A stretch of 64,000 nt of DNA, from assembly GCA_023457355.1 (NCBI GenBank), contig JAEWLW010000080.1:1-64000 (forward strand). Direction: 5' to 3'. This DNA is from Bacillota bacterium (GTDB taxonomy: Bacteria > Bacillota > Clostridia > Oscillospirales > Ruminococcaceae). Each line of letters starts with the position of its first letter. Position 1 is the first letter of the stretch. The notes below the pieces were generated by a model. The model ran no database searches. It was not told where the DNA came from and saw nothing but the letters and a program-made list of their open reading frames with translations. Positions 52,354 through 61,876 of this stretch are shown piece by piece. A program made the position numbers and the translations under genes.

Positions 52354-53364
52354 CTAAATTATGGGTAAAAGAATGGGATGAAGCCGGACAGCAGCCGCCG
52401 TCGGCACAACCCGCGCGGCATAGCCCCGTTTGGCCAGCGCCGTGAGATTTTGCCGGTGCTGCCCCGTCATGCGTGAAACATCCTGCGGGCGGACGCCCAC
52501 GGCGATCTTCCCCGCTGGAACCCCGTCCAAAATGTCAAATAGCCGGCCGAGCATCAGCCGCCCTTCGCAAAGCTCGCGCAACGCGGGGTGGTACGGCCCC
52601 GCCACCAGCTTTTCCTCAAGCGCCTTGGAAGGATGCAGCCCTACGCGGATGATGCGGATGTTTGAATGGCTTTCTTCAAACAGCTCCATCACGCGCGCGG
52701 TGCGCCGTATGCCCTCTTCGAGCGTCAGCGGGCGGTATTCCCCCGCTGCCAGCCGTTTTTCCAGCGCAGTGCCCTTGAGCACCAGCGCGGGGTAGATGCG
52801 AACGGTGTCCGGGCGGCAGGCGACGAGCGCCTTGGCCGTCTCATAAGCGTCCTGCTCGCTTTCGCCGTCCAGGCCGATCATCATTTGCAGCCCTAATTCA
52901 AACCCGAAGCGCCGGATGCGCTGTGACGCATCAACGACGTCCTGGGCTGTGTGCCCCCGGCCATTTTGGCGCAGCACCGCGTCGTTCATCGACTGCGCGC
53001 CAAGCTCAATGGCTGTCACCGGGTAGCTTTTAAGCAGGGAGAGCACGTGCGCATCCACCGCATCGGGGCGGGTGGAAAGCCGGATGCCGCCAAGCCCTTT
53101 GCCCACAAACGCGCTTGCCGCTTCCAGCAGCGCGCACATAGGCCCGCGGTCGATCGCCGTAAAGCTGCCGCCGAAAAATGCCAGCTCCAGCTGCCTGCCG
53201 TTTGCCTTTTCAATCGCAGATTCACAGAGCGCCGCCACATCCTGCGCAGTCGGCATGTTCTGAGCGCCCGAAATGATGTGCTGGTCACAAAAACTGCACC
53301 GGTGCGGGCAGCCGATGTGCGGTACAAACACGGCGAGGTTGCCGTGCTTTGGGGTTTGGCTCAT
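52354..53364 (-). CDS. Elp3-like radical SAM protein
   Basis: 336 aa. The iron-sulfur motif is CPHRCSFCDQ (CX3CX2C, near residues 19-28), with FFGGSFTAIDR as the SAM-binding GGE-like strand and later IELGAQSMND and QMMIGLDGESEQDAYET typical of the Elp3/HemN-like subgroup. It lacks the C-terminal acetyltransferase domain of true Elp3. It is encoded between rnc and smc and overlaps rnc by four bases (ATGA). The start at MSQTPKHG is chosen from that overlap. A tRNA or ribosome modification role is a guess from context. Confidence 0.85.
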   Translation of the reverse strand: MSQTPKHGNLAVFVPHIGCPHRCSFCDQHIISGAQNMPTAQDVAALCESAIEKANGRQLELAFFGGSFTAIDRGPMCALLEAASAFVGKGLGGIRLSTRPDAVDAHVLSLLKSYPVTAIELGAQSMNDAVLRQNGRGHTAQDVVDASQRIRRFGFELGLQMMIGLDGESEQDAYETAKALVACRPDTVRIYPALVLKGTALEKRLAAGEYRPLTLEEGIRRTARVMELFEESHSNIRIIRVGLHPSKALEEKLVAGPYHPALRELCEGRLMLGRLFDILDGVPAGKIAVGVRPQDVSRMTGQHRQNLTALAKRGYAARVVPTAAAVRLHPILLPII

Positions 53365-54038
53365 AACTTGATGCCCATGAGCAGCAGCGCCTCTTTGGCC
53401 GCCTGCTGTTCGGCAATTTTTTTGCTTTTGCCCTCGCCGCAGCCGATGACGTTGGAATTTAAATGCACCTGCACCGAAAACCACTTGTCGTGGTCCGGCC
53501 CGCGCTCATCCACCAGAATGTAGGAGACGCGCTCCTCGGGGTTTTTCTGGATGATCTCCTGAAGCTGGGTTTTATAGTCGTGCAGGTCGGTGCCCGCCGC
53601 GTGCTCAACCGTCTCGGAAATAAACGGCAGCACAAAGTCGCGGGCGGCAGGCATACCGCCGTCGAGATAGATGGCGGCAATCAGCGCCTCAAAGGCGTCG
53701 GCCAGAATCGAAGGGCGGGTGCGCCCGCCGTTATGCTCCTCGCCGCGCCCAAGCAGCAGGTGTTGGCCCAGCGCAATCTGCTGTGCAAACCCGGCCAGCG
53801 CCGCCTCGCAGACGAGGGATGCGCGGATTTTGGTCAGTTCGCCCTCCGGCACCTTGCGGTGGCGGAAGATATAATCGGCGACAATCAGCGACAACACCGC
53901 ATCCCCCAGAAACTCCTGCCGCTCGTTGTTCGCCGAAATCTGGCGGCTCTCGTTGGCGTAAGAGGAATGGGTGAGCGCAATTTTAAGATAATTGGGGTCT
54001 TTAAACTGATAACCGATAGCCTTCTGGAGCTGCTCCAT
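53361..54038 (-). CDS. rnc: Ribonuclease III
   Basis: 225 aa. The catalytic domain carries the RNase III signature NERQEFLGDAVLSLIVADYIF (near residues 39-59) and the second acidic site DAFEALIAAIYLDGG. The C-terminal double-stranded RNA-binding domain (about 155-225) ends GCGEGKSKKIAEQQAAKEAL. It processes rRNA and mRNA. It begins three bases after plsX; acpP, often found between them, is missing. Confidence 0.97.
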   Translation of the reverse strand: MEQLQKAIGYQFKDPNYLKIALTHSSYANESRQISANNERQEFLGDAVLSLIVADYIFRHRKVPEGELTKIRASLVCEAALAGFAQQIALGQHLLLGRGEEHNGGRTRPSILADAFEALIAAIYLDGGMPAARDFVLPFISETVEHAAGTDLHDYKTQLQEIIQKNPEERVSYILVDERGPDHDKWFSVQVHLNSNVIGCGEGKSKKIAEQQAAKEALLLMGIKL

Positions 54039-54041
54039 GGT

Positions 54042-55055
54042 TTATTCCTTCTCCTCGCTCTTCAAACGGGCGACACCCTGCTCAATATTCTGGCAGACGT
54101 CGCGTTCAACACAGAATTTTGCCTGACGGATAGCATTTTTAAACGCTTTGGCGTCCGAGCTGCCGTGCGCCTTGATAACCGGCCGCGTCGTGCCCAGAAT
54201 CGGCGCGCCGCCGTACTCCTTATAATCCATCGAGCGTTTAAATTCGCGCAGCCGGCTGGAAACGAGCAGCGCGCCAAGCTTTGTCGCGGCGCTCGCTGTG
54301 AACATGCCCTTGAGCATGCCGCCGAAAAAACCCGCAAAGCCCTCGGTCAGCTTCAGAATAATGTTGCCGGTGAAGCCGTCGCACACCGCCACGTCGCAGC
54401 CCCCCTGGGGCAGCTCGCGCGCTTCAACATTGCCGATAAAATTCAGCGCCTGCGCCGTTTTAAGCTGCGCGTAGGTCTGCCGCTGTAAATCGGTGCCCTT
54501 GTGTTCTTCGGTGCCGATATTGATTAAGCCCACGCGCGGGGAATCGACCCCCATAATCTTCTCGTAATAGGCGGTGCCCATCACCGCAAACTGGCAGAGC
54601 ATCTCGGCGCGGCAGTCGTGGTTGGCGCCCGCATCCACCAGCAGATAGAACCGGCCGCCCGCCATTGGCACAAGCGTGCCGATGGCGGGGCGCTTAACCC
54701 CCTTCGCGCGCTTGACAATAAAGGTGGCGCCCGCCAGCAGCGCGCCGGTTGAGCCCGCCGAAACAACGGCGTCGGCCCGGCCCTCGGCAACAAGCTTCAG
54801 CGCAACCGCCATCGAGCAGTCGGCGTAGTCCTTGAGAATCTTGGTCGGCTCCTCATCCACCGGGATGACGGTGGGCGCATGGACAAAGGTGATGTTCCGT
54901 AGGGAAATATTATTGGCTTTGGCACATTCGCGCAGTTTTTCTTCGTCGCCGGTCACCAGGACTGAAACCCCCAGCTCGGCAACCGCGGCAGCCGCACCGC
55001 GAAGCGGTTCCAAAGGTGTGTGATCCCCGCCAAAGCCATCAATAACAATGTTCAT
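54042..55055 (-). CDS. plsX: Phosphate acyltransferase PlsX
   Basis: 337 aa. It begins MNIVIDGFGGDHTPLEPLRG and has VSAGSTGALLAGATFIV, GGRFYLLVDAGANHDCR, GLINIGTEEHKG and CDGFTGNIILKLTEG, a full PlsX pattern. It makes acyl-phosphate from acyl-ACP for phospholipid synthesis. The ATG is chosen at MNIVIDG with AGGAGAGGG upstream; a longer reading adds 18 residues. Neither fapR nor acpP is adjacent. Confidence 0.96.
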   Translation of the reverse strand: MNIVIDGFGGDHTPLEPLRGAAAAVAELGVSVLVTGDEEKLRECAKANNISLRNITFVHAPTVIPVDEEPTKILKDYADCSMAVALKLVAEGRADAVVSAGSTGALLAGATFIVKRAKGVKRPAIGTLVPMAGGRFYLLVDAGANHDCRAEMLCQFAVMGTAYYEKIMGVDSPRVGLINIGTEEHKGTDLQRQTYAQLKTAQALNFIGNVEARELPQGGCDVAVCDGFTGNIILKLTEGFAGFFGGMLKGMFTASAATKLGALLVSSRLREFKRSMDYKEYGGAPILGTTRPVIKAHGSSDAKAFKNAIRQAKFCVERDVCQNIEQGVARLKSEEKE

Positions 55056-55129
55056 GCAAAGCCCTCTCCTTTTTGTTCTGTTATGCGTATCTGCCACCGG
55101 GATATCCACCCTTCAGCAGGAGATCCGCA

Positions 55130-56431
55130 TTAAAATGTCATGTTTTCCAGCGCCTGCATCGAACGCTGGGCCAAAGCGAGATAACGCGCCTGCTTGTCTC
55201 TGATCTTTTCCGCCGGCGGCGGCAGGAGACCCATATTGCTGCCCATCGGCTGGAATTGCCGGACGCTGTCGTCGGTGATGTAGGAAAGCAGCGCGCCAAG
55301 CATCGTGACGCGGGGCAAGGTGAGCGGTTGCGCCCCGTTTTTCTCCCGCGCCAGCGAAACGCCCGCCCAGATGCCGGCGGCCGCCGATTCAATGTACCCT
55401 TCCACGCCGGTAATCTGCCCGGCAAAGCGGATGCGCGGTTCGGATTTTAGCCGAAGCTGCACATCCAGCAGGCGTGGCGAATCAATAAACGTGTTGCGGT
55501 GCATGACGCCGTAACGCACAAAAACCGCGTTTTCCAGCCCCGGAATCAGCGAAAACACCCGCTTCTGTTCGCCAAATTTTAAATTCGTCTGAAAGCCGAC
55601 GAGGTTATAAAGTGTGCCCGCGCGGTTTTCGGCCCGAAGCTGCACCACCGCCCACGGGCGGCGGCCTGTTGCAGGGTCGGTGAGCCCGACGGGCTTCAGC
55701 GGCCCGTAGCGGATAGTGTCCTTTCCGCGCGCGGCCAGCACCTCCACCGGCATGCAGCCCTCATATACGGTCAGGCGTTCAAAACCGTGCAGTTCGGCGC
55801 GTTGCGCGGTGGTCAGCGCGTCTAAAAACGCCTCATACTGCGCCTTATTCATCGGGCAATTTATATAATCGTCCTCACCGCGGCCGTAGCGCGCGGCGAA
55901 AAACGCCTTGGTCATATCTATTGAAGAAAATTCCACAATGGGCGCCGCCGCGTCGTAAAAACTCAAGCGTTCGGCGCCGGTTTTTTGGGCGATGGCGTCG
56001 CTTAACGCCTCGGAAGTCAGCGGCCCAGTCGCCACGATGACGTCGCCCGCTGCCGGCAGGCCGGTCACCTCGCCTTCCACCACCGTAATCAGCGGATGGG
56101 AACGGATTTTTTCGGTGATGCGCGCCGAGAAAATATCCCGGTCCACCGCCAGCGCGCCGCCCGCGGGCACCGCACATTCGTCGGCGCAAGCCAAAACCAG
56201 CGAGCCCATCTGGCGCATCTCGGCTTTGAGCAGCCCGGCGGCCGATTCCAGCCGCGCGGCCTTCAGCGAATTGGAGCAGACCAGTTCGGCAAAATTGGCG
56301 TTTTTATGGGCGAGGGAGAATTTTTGCGGCTTCATCTCATGTAGCGTCACCGCAATGCCGCGCTGCGCCAGCGCCCAGGCCGCCTCGCAGCCCGCCAGCC
56401 CCGCGCCGATAACAGCGATAGCGGCACTCAT
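55130..56431 (-). CDS. trmFO: Folate-dependent tRNA U54 methyltransferase TrmFO
   Basis: 433 aa flavoprotein. The FAD Rossmann motif is VIGAGLAGCEAAWALAQRG (residues 6-24). Then come FAELVCSNSLKA and NCPMNKAQYEAF, and later EGCMPVEVLAARG with the catalytic-type cysteine, and the C-terminal SNMGLLPPPAEKIR. It methylates U54 of tRNA using methylene-THF. It overlaps the topA stop codon by four bases, as in Bacillus, where topA and trmFO (gid) are neighbours. Confidence 0.96.
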   Translation of the reverse strand: MSAAIAVIGAGLAGCEAAWALAQRGIAVTLHEMKPQKFSLAHKNANFAELVCSNSLKAARLESAAGLLKAEMRQMGSLVLACADECAVPAGGALAVDRDIFSARITEKIRSHPLITVVEGEVTGLPAAGDVIVATGPLTSEALSDAIAQKTGAERLSFYDAAAPIVEFSSIDMTKAFFAARYGRGEDDYINCPMNKAQYEAFLDALTTAQRAELHGFERLTVYEGCMPVEVLAARGKDTIRYGPLKPVGLTDPATGRRPWAVVQLRAENRAGTLYNLVGFQTNLKFGEQKRVFSLIPGLENAVFVRYGVMHRNTFIDSPRLLDVQLRLKSEPRIRFAGQITGVEGYIESAAAGIWAGVSLAREKNGAQPLTLPRVTMLGALLSYITDDSVRQFQPMGSNMGLLPPPAEKIRDKQARYLALAQRSMQALENMTF

Positions 56432-58533
56432 TCTTCCTTCTCCGCCTTCTCTGCTTTTTCGGCGGCGCGCTCGTAGCCGCAGTCCTCCTTGTGGCAGACA
56501 ATGCCGCCGTTGCGCCCGGCCTTTTTAAAGAGCGAGGAACCGCACTTGGGGCATTTTTCGGGCAGCGGCTTATCCCAGGTCATAAAGTCGCAGTTCGGGA
56601 AGTTGGCGCAGCCGTAAAAGCTGCGGCCCTTCTTGGACTTTTTGGTCAGCATCTCGCCGCCGCATTTCGGGCAGAAGCCGCCGGTTTTCTGGACAATCTT
56701 CTTGGTGTTTTTGCATTCGGGATAGCCCGGGCAGGCCAAAAACTTGCCGAAGCGCCCCGATTTTATAACCATCTTGCGCCCGCAAAGCTCGCAGATTTCC
56801 TCGGTTTCTTCATCCGGCACCTTGACGCGGATGCCCTCCATCTGCTTTTCGGCGGTTTGCAGCGTGCTCTCAAAGTCGTTATAAAAGCTGTCAAGCGTTT
56901 TAACCCAGTCATCCTTGCCGTTTTCGACGCGGTCAAGGTCCCCTTCCATGCCGGCGGTGAACTTGACATCGACGATATGCTTAAACTGGTCGCGCAGCAG
57001 CCCCGTCACCGTCTCGCCCAGCGGGGTGGGCATCAGCGTTTTGGCGTTGCGCTCGACATAGCCGCGGTCGAGGATGGTGGAAATGGTCGGCGCATAGGTC
57101 GACGGGCGGCCGATGCCGTTTTCCTCCAGCGCCTTGATGAGCGACGCTTCGGAAAAGCGCGCGGGCGGCTGGGTGAAGTGCTGGTTGGCGTCCACCTTCT
57201 GCATGGCGAGCAGATCCCCCTCGGCCAACGGCGGCAGCGCGGTGGATTTCTCGCCCTCATCATCGCGGCTTTCTTCGTAGAGCACGGTGAAGCCGTCGAA
57301 TTTAACCGCGTAGCCCGACGCCTTGAAGGTGTAGTCCCCGGCGGCGATATCCACCGACATGGTATCCAGCATGGCGTTGGCCATCTGGCTGGCGATAAAG
57401 CGCTCCCAAATGAGCTTATAAAGCTTATACTGTTCGGCGGAAAGGCTGCCCTTAGCTTCCTCGGGCGTAATCTCCGGCATCGAGGGGCGAATGGCCTCAT
57501 GCGCGTCCTGAGCGTTGTTTTTGCTTTTGTACACCCGGCGCGAGGACGGCAGATAATCCTTGGAATAATGCGATTTGATGTAATCCTCGGCCGCCTGCTG
57601 CGCCTCTTCGGAAATGCGCAGTGAATCGGTTCTCATGTAGGTGATAAGGCCCACCGCGCCGTGGCCTTCCAGCTCGATGCCCTCATACAGCTCCTGTGCC
57701 ACCTTCATGGTGCGGCGCGCCTGAAAGCCCAGCTTGCGCGAGGCCTCCTGCTGTAAAGTCGAGGTGATGAACGGCGGCGCAGGCAGGCGGCGGCGCACGC
57801 TTTTCTTGACGTTTTTCACCTGCCACTGGGCATTTTTGATATCGGCCAGCACCGCGCTGGCCTCCGCCTCGTTATGCAGCTCGATTTTTCCGCCGTTTTT
57901 AAGGGCCAGGCGGACGTCAAAGCCCTTTTTGGCCGAATGCGCCGAGAGTTTGGCGTCTATGGTCCAGTATTCTTCGGCGACGAAGGCGCGAATCTGTTCC
58001 TCGCGGTCGACAATCAGGCGCACCGCCACCGACTGTACACGCCCGGCCGAAAGGCCCCGGCGCACCTTTTTCCACAAAAACGGCGAGAGCTTGTAGCCGA
58101 CGATGCGGTCCAAAATGCGGCGCGCCTGCTGTGCATCGACCAGGCTCTGGTTGATTTCACGCGGGGCCGCCATGCCGCTGTGGATGCCGCTTTTCGTAAT
58201 TTCGTTGAAGGTGACGCGGTTTTTCTCGTCGAGCGGCAGCCCGAGCATCTGCGCCAGATGCCACGAAATTGCCTCGCCCTCGCGGTCGGGGTCGGTTGCG
58301 AGATAAACGGCATCCGCCTTTTTGGCTGCGGCTTTCAGTTCCGAAACCAGCGTCTCCTTGCCCTTTATCTCCTGATACTGCGGGAGAAAGCCATGCTCGA
58401 CATCCACGCCAAGCTTGGATTTGGGCAGGTCGCGGACATGCCCCATCGAGGCTATGACCGAAAAATCCTTGCCCAGATACTTTTGAATCGTTTTGGCCTT
58501 GGCAGGCGACTCTACGATGACCAGATTAGACAT
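56428..58533 (-). CDS. topA: DNA topoisomerase I
   Basis: 701 aa type IA enzyme. The TOPRIM domain begins LVIVESPAKAKTIQKYLG, with the metal-binding ATDPDREGEAISWHL. The active-site Tyr is in GLITYMRTDSLRIS, near residue 298. Three C-terminal zinc ribbons follow: CELCGRKM...CPGYPEC, CPKCGGEM...CANFPNC and CPKCGSS...CHKEDC. It relaxes negative supercoils. The ATG at MSNLVIV is preferred over one four codons earlier. It lies between dprA and trmFO. Confidence 0.97.
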   Translation of the reverse strand: MSNLVIVESPAKAKTIQKYLGKDFSVIASMGHVRDLPKSKLGVDVEHGFLPQYQEIKGKETLVSELKAAAKKADAVYLATDPDREGEAISWHLAQMLGLPLDEKNRVTFNEITKSGIHSGMAAPREINQSLVDAQQARRILDRIVGYKLSPFLWKKVRRGLSAGRVQSVAVRLIVDREEQIRAFVAEEYWTIDAKLSAHSAKKGFDVRLALKNGGKIELHNEAEASAVLADIKNAQWQVKNVKKSVRRRLPAPPFITSTLQQEASRKLGFQARRTMKVAQELYEGIELEGHGAVGLITYMRTDSLRISEEAQQAAEDYIKSHYSKDYLPSSRRVYKSKNNAQDAHEAIRPSMPEITPEEAKGSLSAEQYKLYKLIWERFIASQMANAMLDTMSVDIAAGDYTFKASGYAVKFDGFTVLYEESRDDEGEKSTALPPLAEGDLLAMQKVDANQHFTQPPARFSEASLIKALEENGIGRPSTYAPTISTILDRGYVERNAKTLMPTPLGETVTGLLRDQFKHIVDVKFTAGMEGDLDRVENGKDDWVKTLDSFYNDFESTLQTAEKQMEGIRVKVPDEETEEICELCGRKMVIKSGRFGKFLACPGYPECKNTKKIVQKTGGFCPKCGGEMLTKKSKKGRSFYGCANFPNCDFMTWDKPLPEKCPKCGSSLFKKAGRNGGIVCHKEDCGYERAAEKAEKAEKEE

Positions 58534-58572
58534 AAATTCGTTCACCTATTTCGTCTTTCAAAGAATTTTACT

Positions 58573-59766
58573 TTATGATATGCAGCGCGCCACCATTCGT
58601 CCCGGCAGCATTTTGACGAGGCCGAACAGCTCAAGCCCGGTAATCAGCGTCAAAAGCGTGCCCGCCGCAAGGTCCGTGGCCTCGCACAGCGTTTCTATTG
58701 CCGCGGGGCCGTTTTGCAGGCAGTTCATCACCGCAGCCTGCTGGTCGGTGAGATAATCCGGCAGCTTATTCTCGTCTTTTTTCTCGCCGCATCGCACCCG
58801 CGGTGCCTGCTGCGGCTTTGGCGCGCTGTCTGAAAAAAGGGAGATTTGCCGCGCGGGCGGCGGCGTCAGCGCGTAGCCGTACACCGCAACATAGCGCAGA
58901 AGAATATCCGCGCCGGAAAGGGCCGGTTCCGCCCCTTGTGACAAAAGATAATTTCCGCCCTCGGAAAGCGTTGAAAAAATGCTGCCCGGCACCGCAAAAA
59001 GGTCCCGGTTTTGCATCAGCGCATGCCCGGCGGTGAGCATGGTGCCGCTTTTGCGCTTGCTCTGCACGACAACGGTCGCCATGGAGACGCCCGAAATCAA
59101 CCGGTTGCGCAGCGGAAAATGCGGCGCGAAAGCCGCTGTTCCCAACGGGTATTCGGTGAGCACCAGTCCGTTTTGCACGCGCTCCACCAGGCTGCGCAGC
59201 GCGCGGTTGCGTTTGGGGTAGTCAATATCGAGCCCCGCCGCAATAAACGCGATGGTTTTGCCGCCCGCTTCCAGTGCGGCGCGGTGGCAGGCGGCGTCGA
59301 TGCCGTGCGCCATGCCGCTGACAACCACGCCGCCGAGCGACGCAATTTCTCCGCTTAGTTTTTTCGCAGCGGCAATGCCATATTCATCGGGGGTGCGGGT
59401 TCCAACCATTGAAATAAGATAATGCTCGCGCAGCAGGGAAATATCACCAAGCGCGTACAAAACAAGCGGCATGGAATGAATATGCCTGAATCCCTCGGGG
59501 TATTCGGGGGAGTCGGGGGTCAGTACGGCTGCCCCGAATACCTCGGTGGCCGATAAAATCCGTTGTGCCGCCTCAAAGCAAGGCGACAGCAGGGCGGATT
59601 TTTCGGTGTCGGTTAGAAATGGGTCGGATGCAACGCAGGATTTTGGCATCGACAGCAGCTCGGCCGCCGAGCCGTAACGCGTCAGAACCGCGTGTGCGCG
59701 GGCTGTTCCGACGCCAAAGGTCTGCTGCATCCACAGCCATTCCCGCGCGTGGTTCGAATAAGTCAT
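58573..59766 (-). CDS. dprA: DNA processing protein DprA
   Basis: 397 aa. N-terminal helix-hairpin-helix/SAM-like region (WMQQTFGVGTARAHAVL), Rossmann domain with SMVGTRTPDEYG, VVSGMAHGIDAACHRAAL and PLRNRLISGVS, then SGTMLTAGHAL, and a C-terminal winged helix (about 330-397). It loads RecA on incoming single-stranded DNA during transformation. The start is set at MTYSNHAR, which overlaps the SpoU-type gene by four bases. Together with comF in this window it suggests a competence pathway. Confidence 0.95.
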   Translation of the reverse strand: MTYSNHAREWLWMQQTFGVGTARAHAVLTRYGSAAELLSMPKSCVASDPFLTDTEKSALLSPCFEAAQRILSATEVFGAAVLTPDSPEYPEGFRHIHSMPLVLYALGDISLLREHYLISMVGTRTPDEYGIAAAKKLSGEIASLGGVVVSGMAHGIDAACHRAALEAGGKTIAFIAAGLDIDYPKRNRALRSLVERVQNGLVLTEYPLGTAAFAPHFPLRNRLISGVSMATVVVQSKRKSGTMLTAGHALMQNRDLFAVPGSIFSTLSEGGNYLLSQGAEPALSGADILLRYVAVYGYALTPPPARQISLFSDSAPKPQQAPRVRCGEKKDENKLPDYLTDQQAAVMNCLQNGPAAIETLCEATDLAAGTLLTLITGLELFGLVKMLPGRMVARCIS

Positions 59767-60578
59767 CCGTCTAATGCTCCTTTCGCAGACCGTGCGCAGC
59801 GCGAGAGTTCCCACGCAAAAACGGTGGCCGCCATGGCGGCGTTGAGCGATTCGCTCTGCTGGGAAATGGGTAGTATCACCCGGCCCGTGCAGGCAGCCTG
59901 CACCTGCGGCGGCAGCCCGGCGCCCTCGTTGCCGATGGCGACGGCGGCATTGACCAGCGAAACGGCATCGACCGAAACGCTTTCATCGCCCAGGGCGGCG
60001 GCATAAACCGCAATGCCGTTCCGGCGCAGGGCGGCCACGGCTTCCCCCGCGCTCTCCGCGCAATAAATTGGCAAGCGCAGCGCAGCGCCCATTGAAGCGC
60101 GCAACACCTTGGGTGCGGCGGGGTCGGGGCAGTCGGCGGTCATAACAACGGCCGAAAGCCCAAACGCGTCGGCCGAACGCAGAATGGTGCCGACGTTGCC
60201 CGGGTCCTGAAGGGAACAAAGCAGCAGCGCACCGTTCGGGGCGGCCTTGGGCAGGTCCGGCAAAAACAGCCGCCCTGCGCAGATGGCGAACACCCCCTGC
60301 GGCGATTCGGTTTCGGCCAGCGCCGCCGCCAGCGGGTCGGCAAGCAGCAGCGTCTCTTTTGCACCGGCCGCCAGCGCGTCAAAATTGCCGCCCAGCCGCG
60401 CAATGCCCGCTTTGGTCACCATCAGCGTCAGCAGCGTCACACCGCTTTTCTGCGCATCGCACACAAGCCTTGCACCCTCCATCGCAAACCGCTGCGTCTG
60501 CAAACGGTGCTTGCGGCTGGTGCAAAGCTTTCGGAATTCTTTAATTTTAACGTTGTCCTTAGAGGTAATTTCCAGCAT
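59763..60578 (-). CDS. SpoU/TrmH-family RNA 2'-O-methyltransferase
   Basis: 271 aa. An N-terminal substrate-binding part begins MLEITSKDNVKIKEFRKL. The SPOUT knot has LLLCSLQDPGNVGTILRSADAFG (motif 1, near residues 130-152), VAIGNEGAGLP (motif 2) and LPISQQSESLNAAMAATVF (motif 3). It methylates a ribose in rRNA or tRNA; the exact position is not determinable. The ATG follows GGAGG at four bases. First gene of the topA operon segment. Confidence 0.93.
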   Translation of the reverse strand: MLEITSKDNVKIKEFRKLCTSRKHRLQTQRFAMEGARLVCDAQKSGVTLLTLMVTKAGIARLGGNFDALAAGAKETLLLADPLAAALAETESPQGVFAICAGRLFLPDLPKAAPNGALLLCSLQDPGNVGTILRSADAFGLSAVVMTADCPDPAAPKVLRASMGAALRLPIYCAESAGEAVAALRRNGIAVYAAALGDESVSVDAVSLVNAAVAIGNEGAGLPPQVQAACTGRVILPISQQSESLNAAMAATVFAWELSRCARSAKGALDG

Positions 60579-60998
60579 GGTGCCTCCACAAAACGGTGTC
60601 AAAAATGCGCCCGGGCGCAGAAAACAGGAGAATATATGGCCCGCTCCGGCAAAACCTGCACCACATAAATGAAGCTGTTTTCGCAAACAGCCCGGCTGCA
60701 ACGCGCCGGTTTTTCGCTTTACGGCGAAAAGTGCAGCAATGCGGGGCGTATTCCGGGGCATCTTCAACGCAGAAACGCGCTTTATCCGTAAACGCCCGAA
60801 AGTTGGGCACTTTTAAGAATGCCCCCAGTATAAAAGCCCGCTGCCATAATGTCAATGCGCCGGGCCGCCCCTGCGGGGATTTCCATGCATCCCGGCGAAA
60901 ACGCGCATTCAGCGGCGTCCCCGAAAAGCACGCGCGAAAAGCGCAAATGACATTTTTAATAGGAATGCCCAAAGCAAGCGGTTTTTAAAAACGATCCC
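60579..60998. other. Repeat-derived intergenic region upstream of the methyltransferase
   Basis: Contains two decayed family B-like segments: about 60660-60825, ending GCACTTTTAAGAATGCCCCC, and 60860-60975, with GAATGCCC at its end. No gene is seen. A promoter for the leftward methyltransferase-dprA-topA run should lie here, but I cannot point to it. Confidence 0.4.
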
Positions 60999-61160
60999 AG
61001 GGCATTTCTTAAAACCGAAAGCCGGCGGAAATTCGCTGAAAACAAGCGGCGGCAAAGCGAAAGCACAGGAATACCGGATGTATTCCGGGCATCTTCAACG
61101 CAGCATATGCCGTTTGCCGGTAGAATTCAACGAGCGGTTGGCATTTTAAGAAACGTCCCT
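60999..61160. repeat. MITE-like element, family B
   Basis: Ends AGGGCATTTCTTAAAA and TTTTAAGAAACGTCCCT are imperfect inverted repeats. The core reads GGAATACCGGATGTATTCC, then GGGCATCTTCAACGCAGC. Situated between the SpoU-type gene and the rplT terminator. Confidence 0.65.
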
Positions 61161-61166
61161 AGCACA

Positions 61167-61196
61167 AACGTCCGGTCTGATAATCAGCCGGACGTT
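61167..61196 (-). terminator. Hairpin after rplT
   Basis: AAACGTCCGG and CCGGACGTTT form a 10-base stem around TCTGATAATCAG, 13 bases past the rplT stop. The downstream tail on the minus strand is not T-rich, so termination may be partial. Confidence 0.6.
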
Positions 61197-61208
61197 TGAG
61201 GGTTCTGA

Positions 61209-61562
61209 TTAACGGGCTGCCTTTGCCTTCTCGACAAGCGAGGTGAACGCCGCGGGATCCGCAATGGCAATCTCGGAAAGCATCTTGCGGTTGAGCTCAA
61301 CACCGGCCTTTTTCAGTCCGTCCATAAAGGTGGAGTAGTTCATGTTGTTCATGCGGCAGGCGGCCGAGATGCGGGTAATCCACAGCTGGCGGAAGTTTCT
61401 CTTCTTCTGCTTTCTGCCGATGTATGCATATCTGCCGGACTTCATCACCGCTTCTTTCGCGGTTCTAAACAGTTTGCTCTTGCCGCCAAAATAGCCCTTC
61501 GCAAGCTTTAATACCTTTTTTCTGCGCTTTCTGGTCATCATAGCGCCCTTAACACGAGCCAT
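61209..61562 (-). CDS. rplT: 50S ribosomal protein L20
   Basis: 117 aa, complete bL20: MARVKGAMMTRKRRKKVLKL, then LFRTAKEAVMKSGRYAYIGR and LWITRISAACRMNNMNYSTF. It binds 23S rRNA early in 50S assembly. In Firmicutes L20 also represses the infC-rpmI-rplT operon through its leader, and a leader of that type precedes infC here. GGAGG lies upstream of the ATG. Confidence 0.98.
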   Translation of the reverse strand: MARVKGAMMTRKRRKKVLKLAKGYFGGKSKLFRTAKEAVMKSGRYAYIGRKQKKRNFRQLWITRISAACRMNNMNYSTFMDGLKKAGVELNRKMLSEIAIADPAAFTSLVEKAKAAR

Positions 61563-61655
61563 ATTTTATACCTCCGTTGGGTTGTTAATTGTTGTGGTGG
61601 TTAATGGTTAATACCAATATCCGGCAGAAGCCACGATATCCATCGAATATCCGTA

Positions 61656-61853
61656 TTACTTATAAGGAATCAGAAGCTTGATAGCCTTGACGTTGGTTAC
61701 ATCGGTCATGGTGCCCTGGCGCAGTCTGCGGGTGCGCTTGGTGTCCTTCTTGGTCAGGATGTGGCGCTTAAATGCACATGCACGCTTAACCTTTCCGTTT
61801 TTGGTCAGCTTGAAACGCTTTTTGGCGCCCGAATGGGTCTTAATCTTCGGCAT
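61656..61853 (-). CDS. rpmI: 50S ribosomal protein L35
   Basis: 65 aa, complete bL35: MPKIKTHSGAKKRFKLTKNG, KRACAFKRHILTKKDTKRTR and a C-terminal lysine-rich end. GGGAGGAAAT precedes the ATG. Middle gene of the infC-rpmI-rplT operon. Confidence 0.98.
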   Translation of the reverse strand: MPKIKTHSGAKKRFKLTKNGKVKRACAFKRHILTKKDTKRTRRLRQGTMTDVTNVKAIKLLIPYK

Positions 61854-61876
61854 CTTATATTTCCTCCCAAATAATT

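Noticed and set aside
54039..54041. acpP between plsX and rnc
   Set aside because: Only three bases separate the genes, so acpP is simply not here; it presumably lies elsewhere in the genome.
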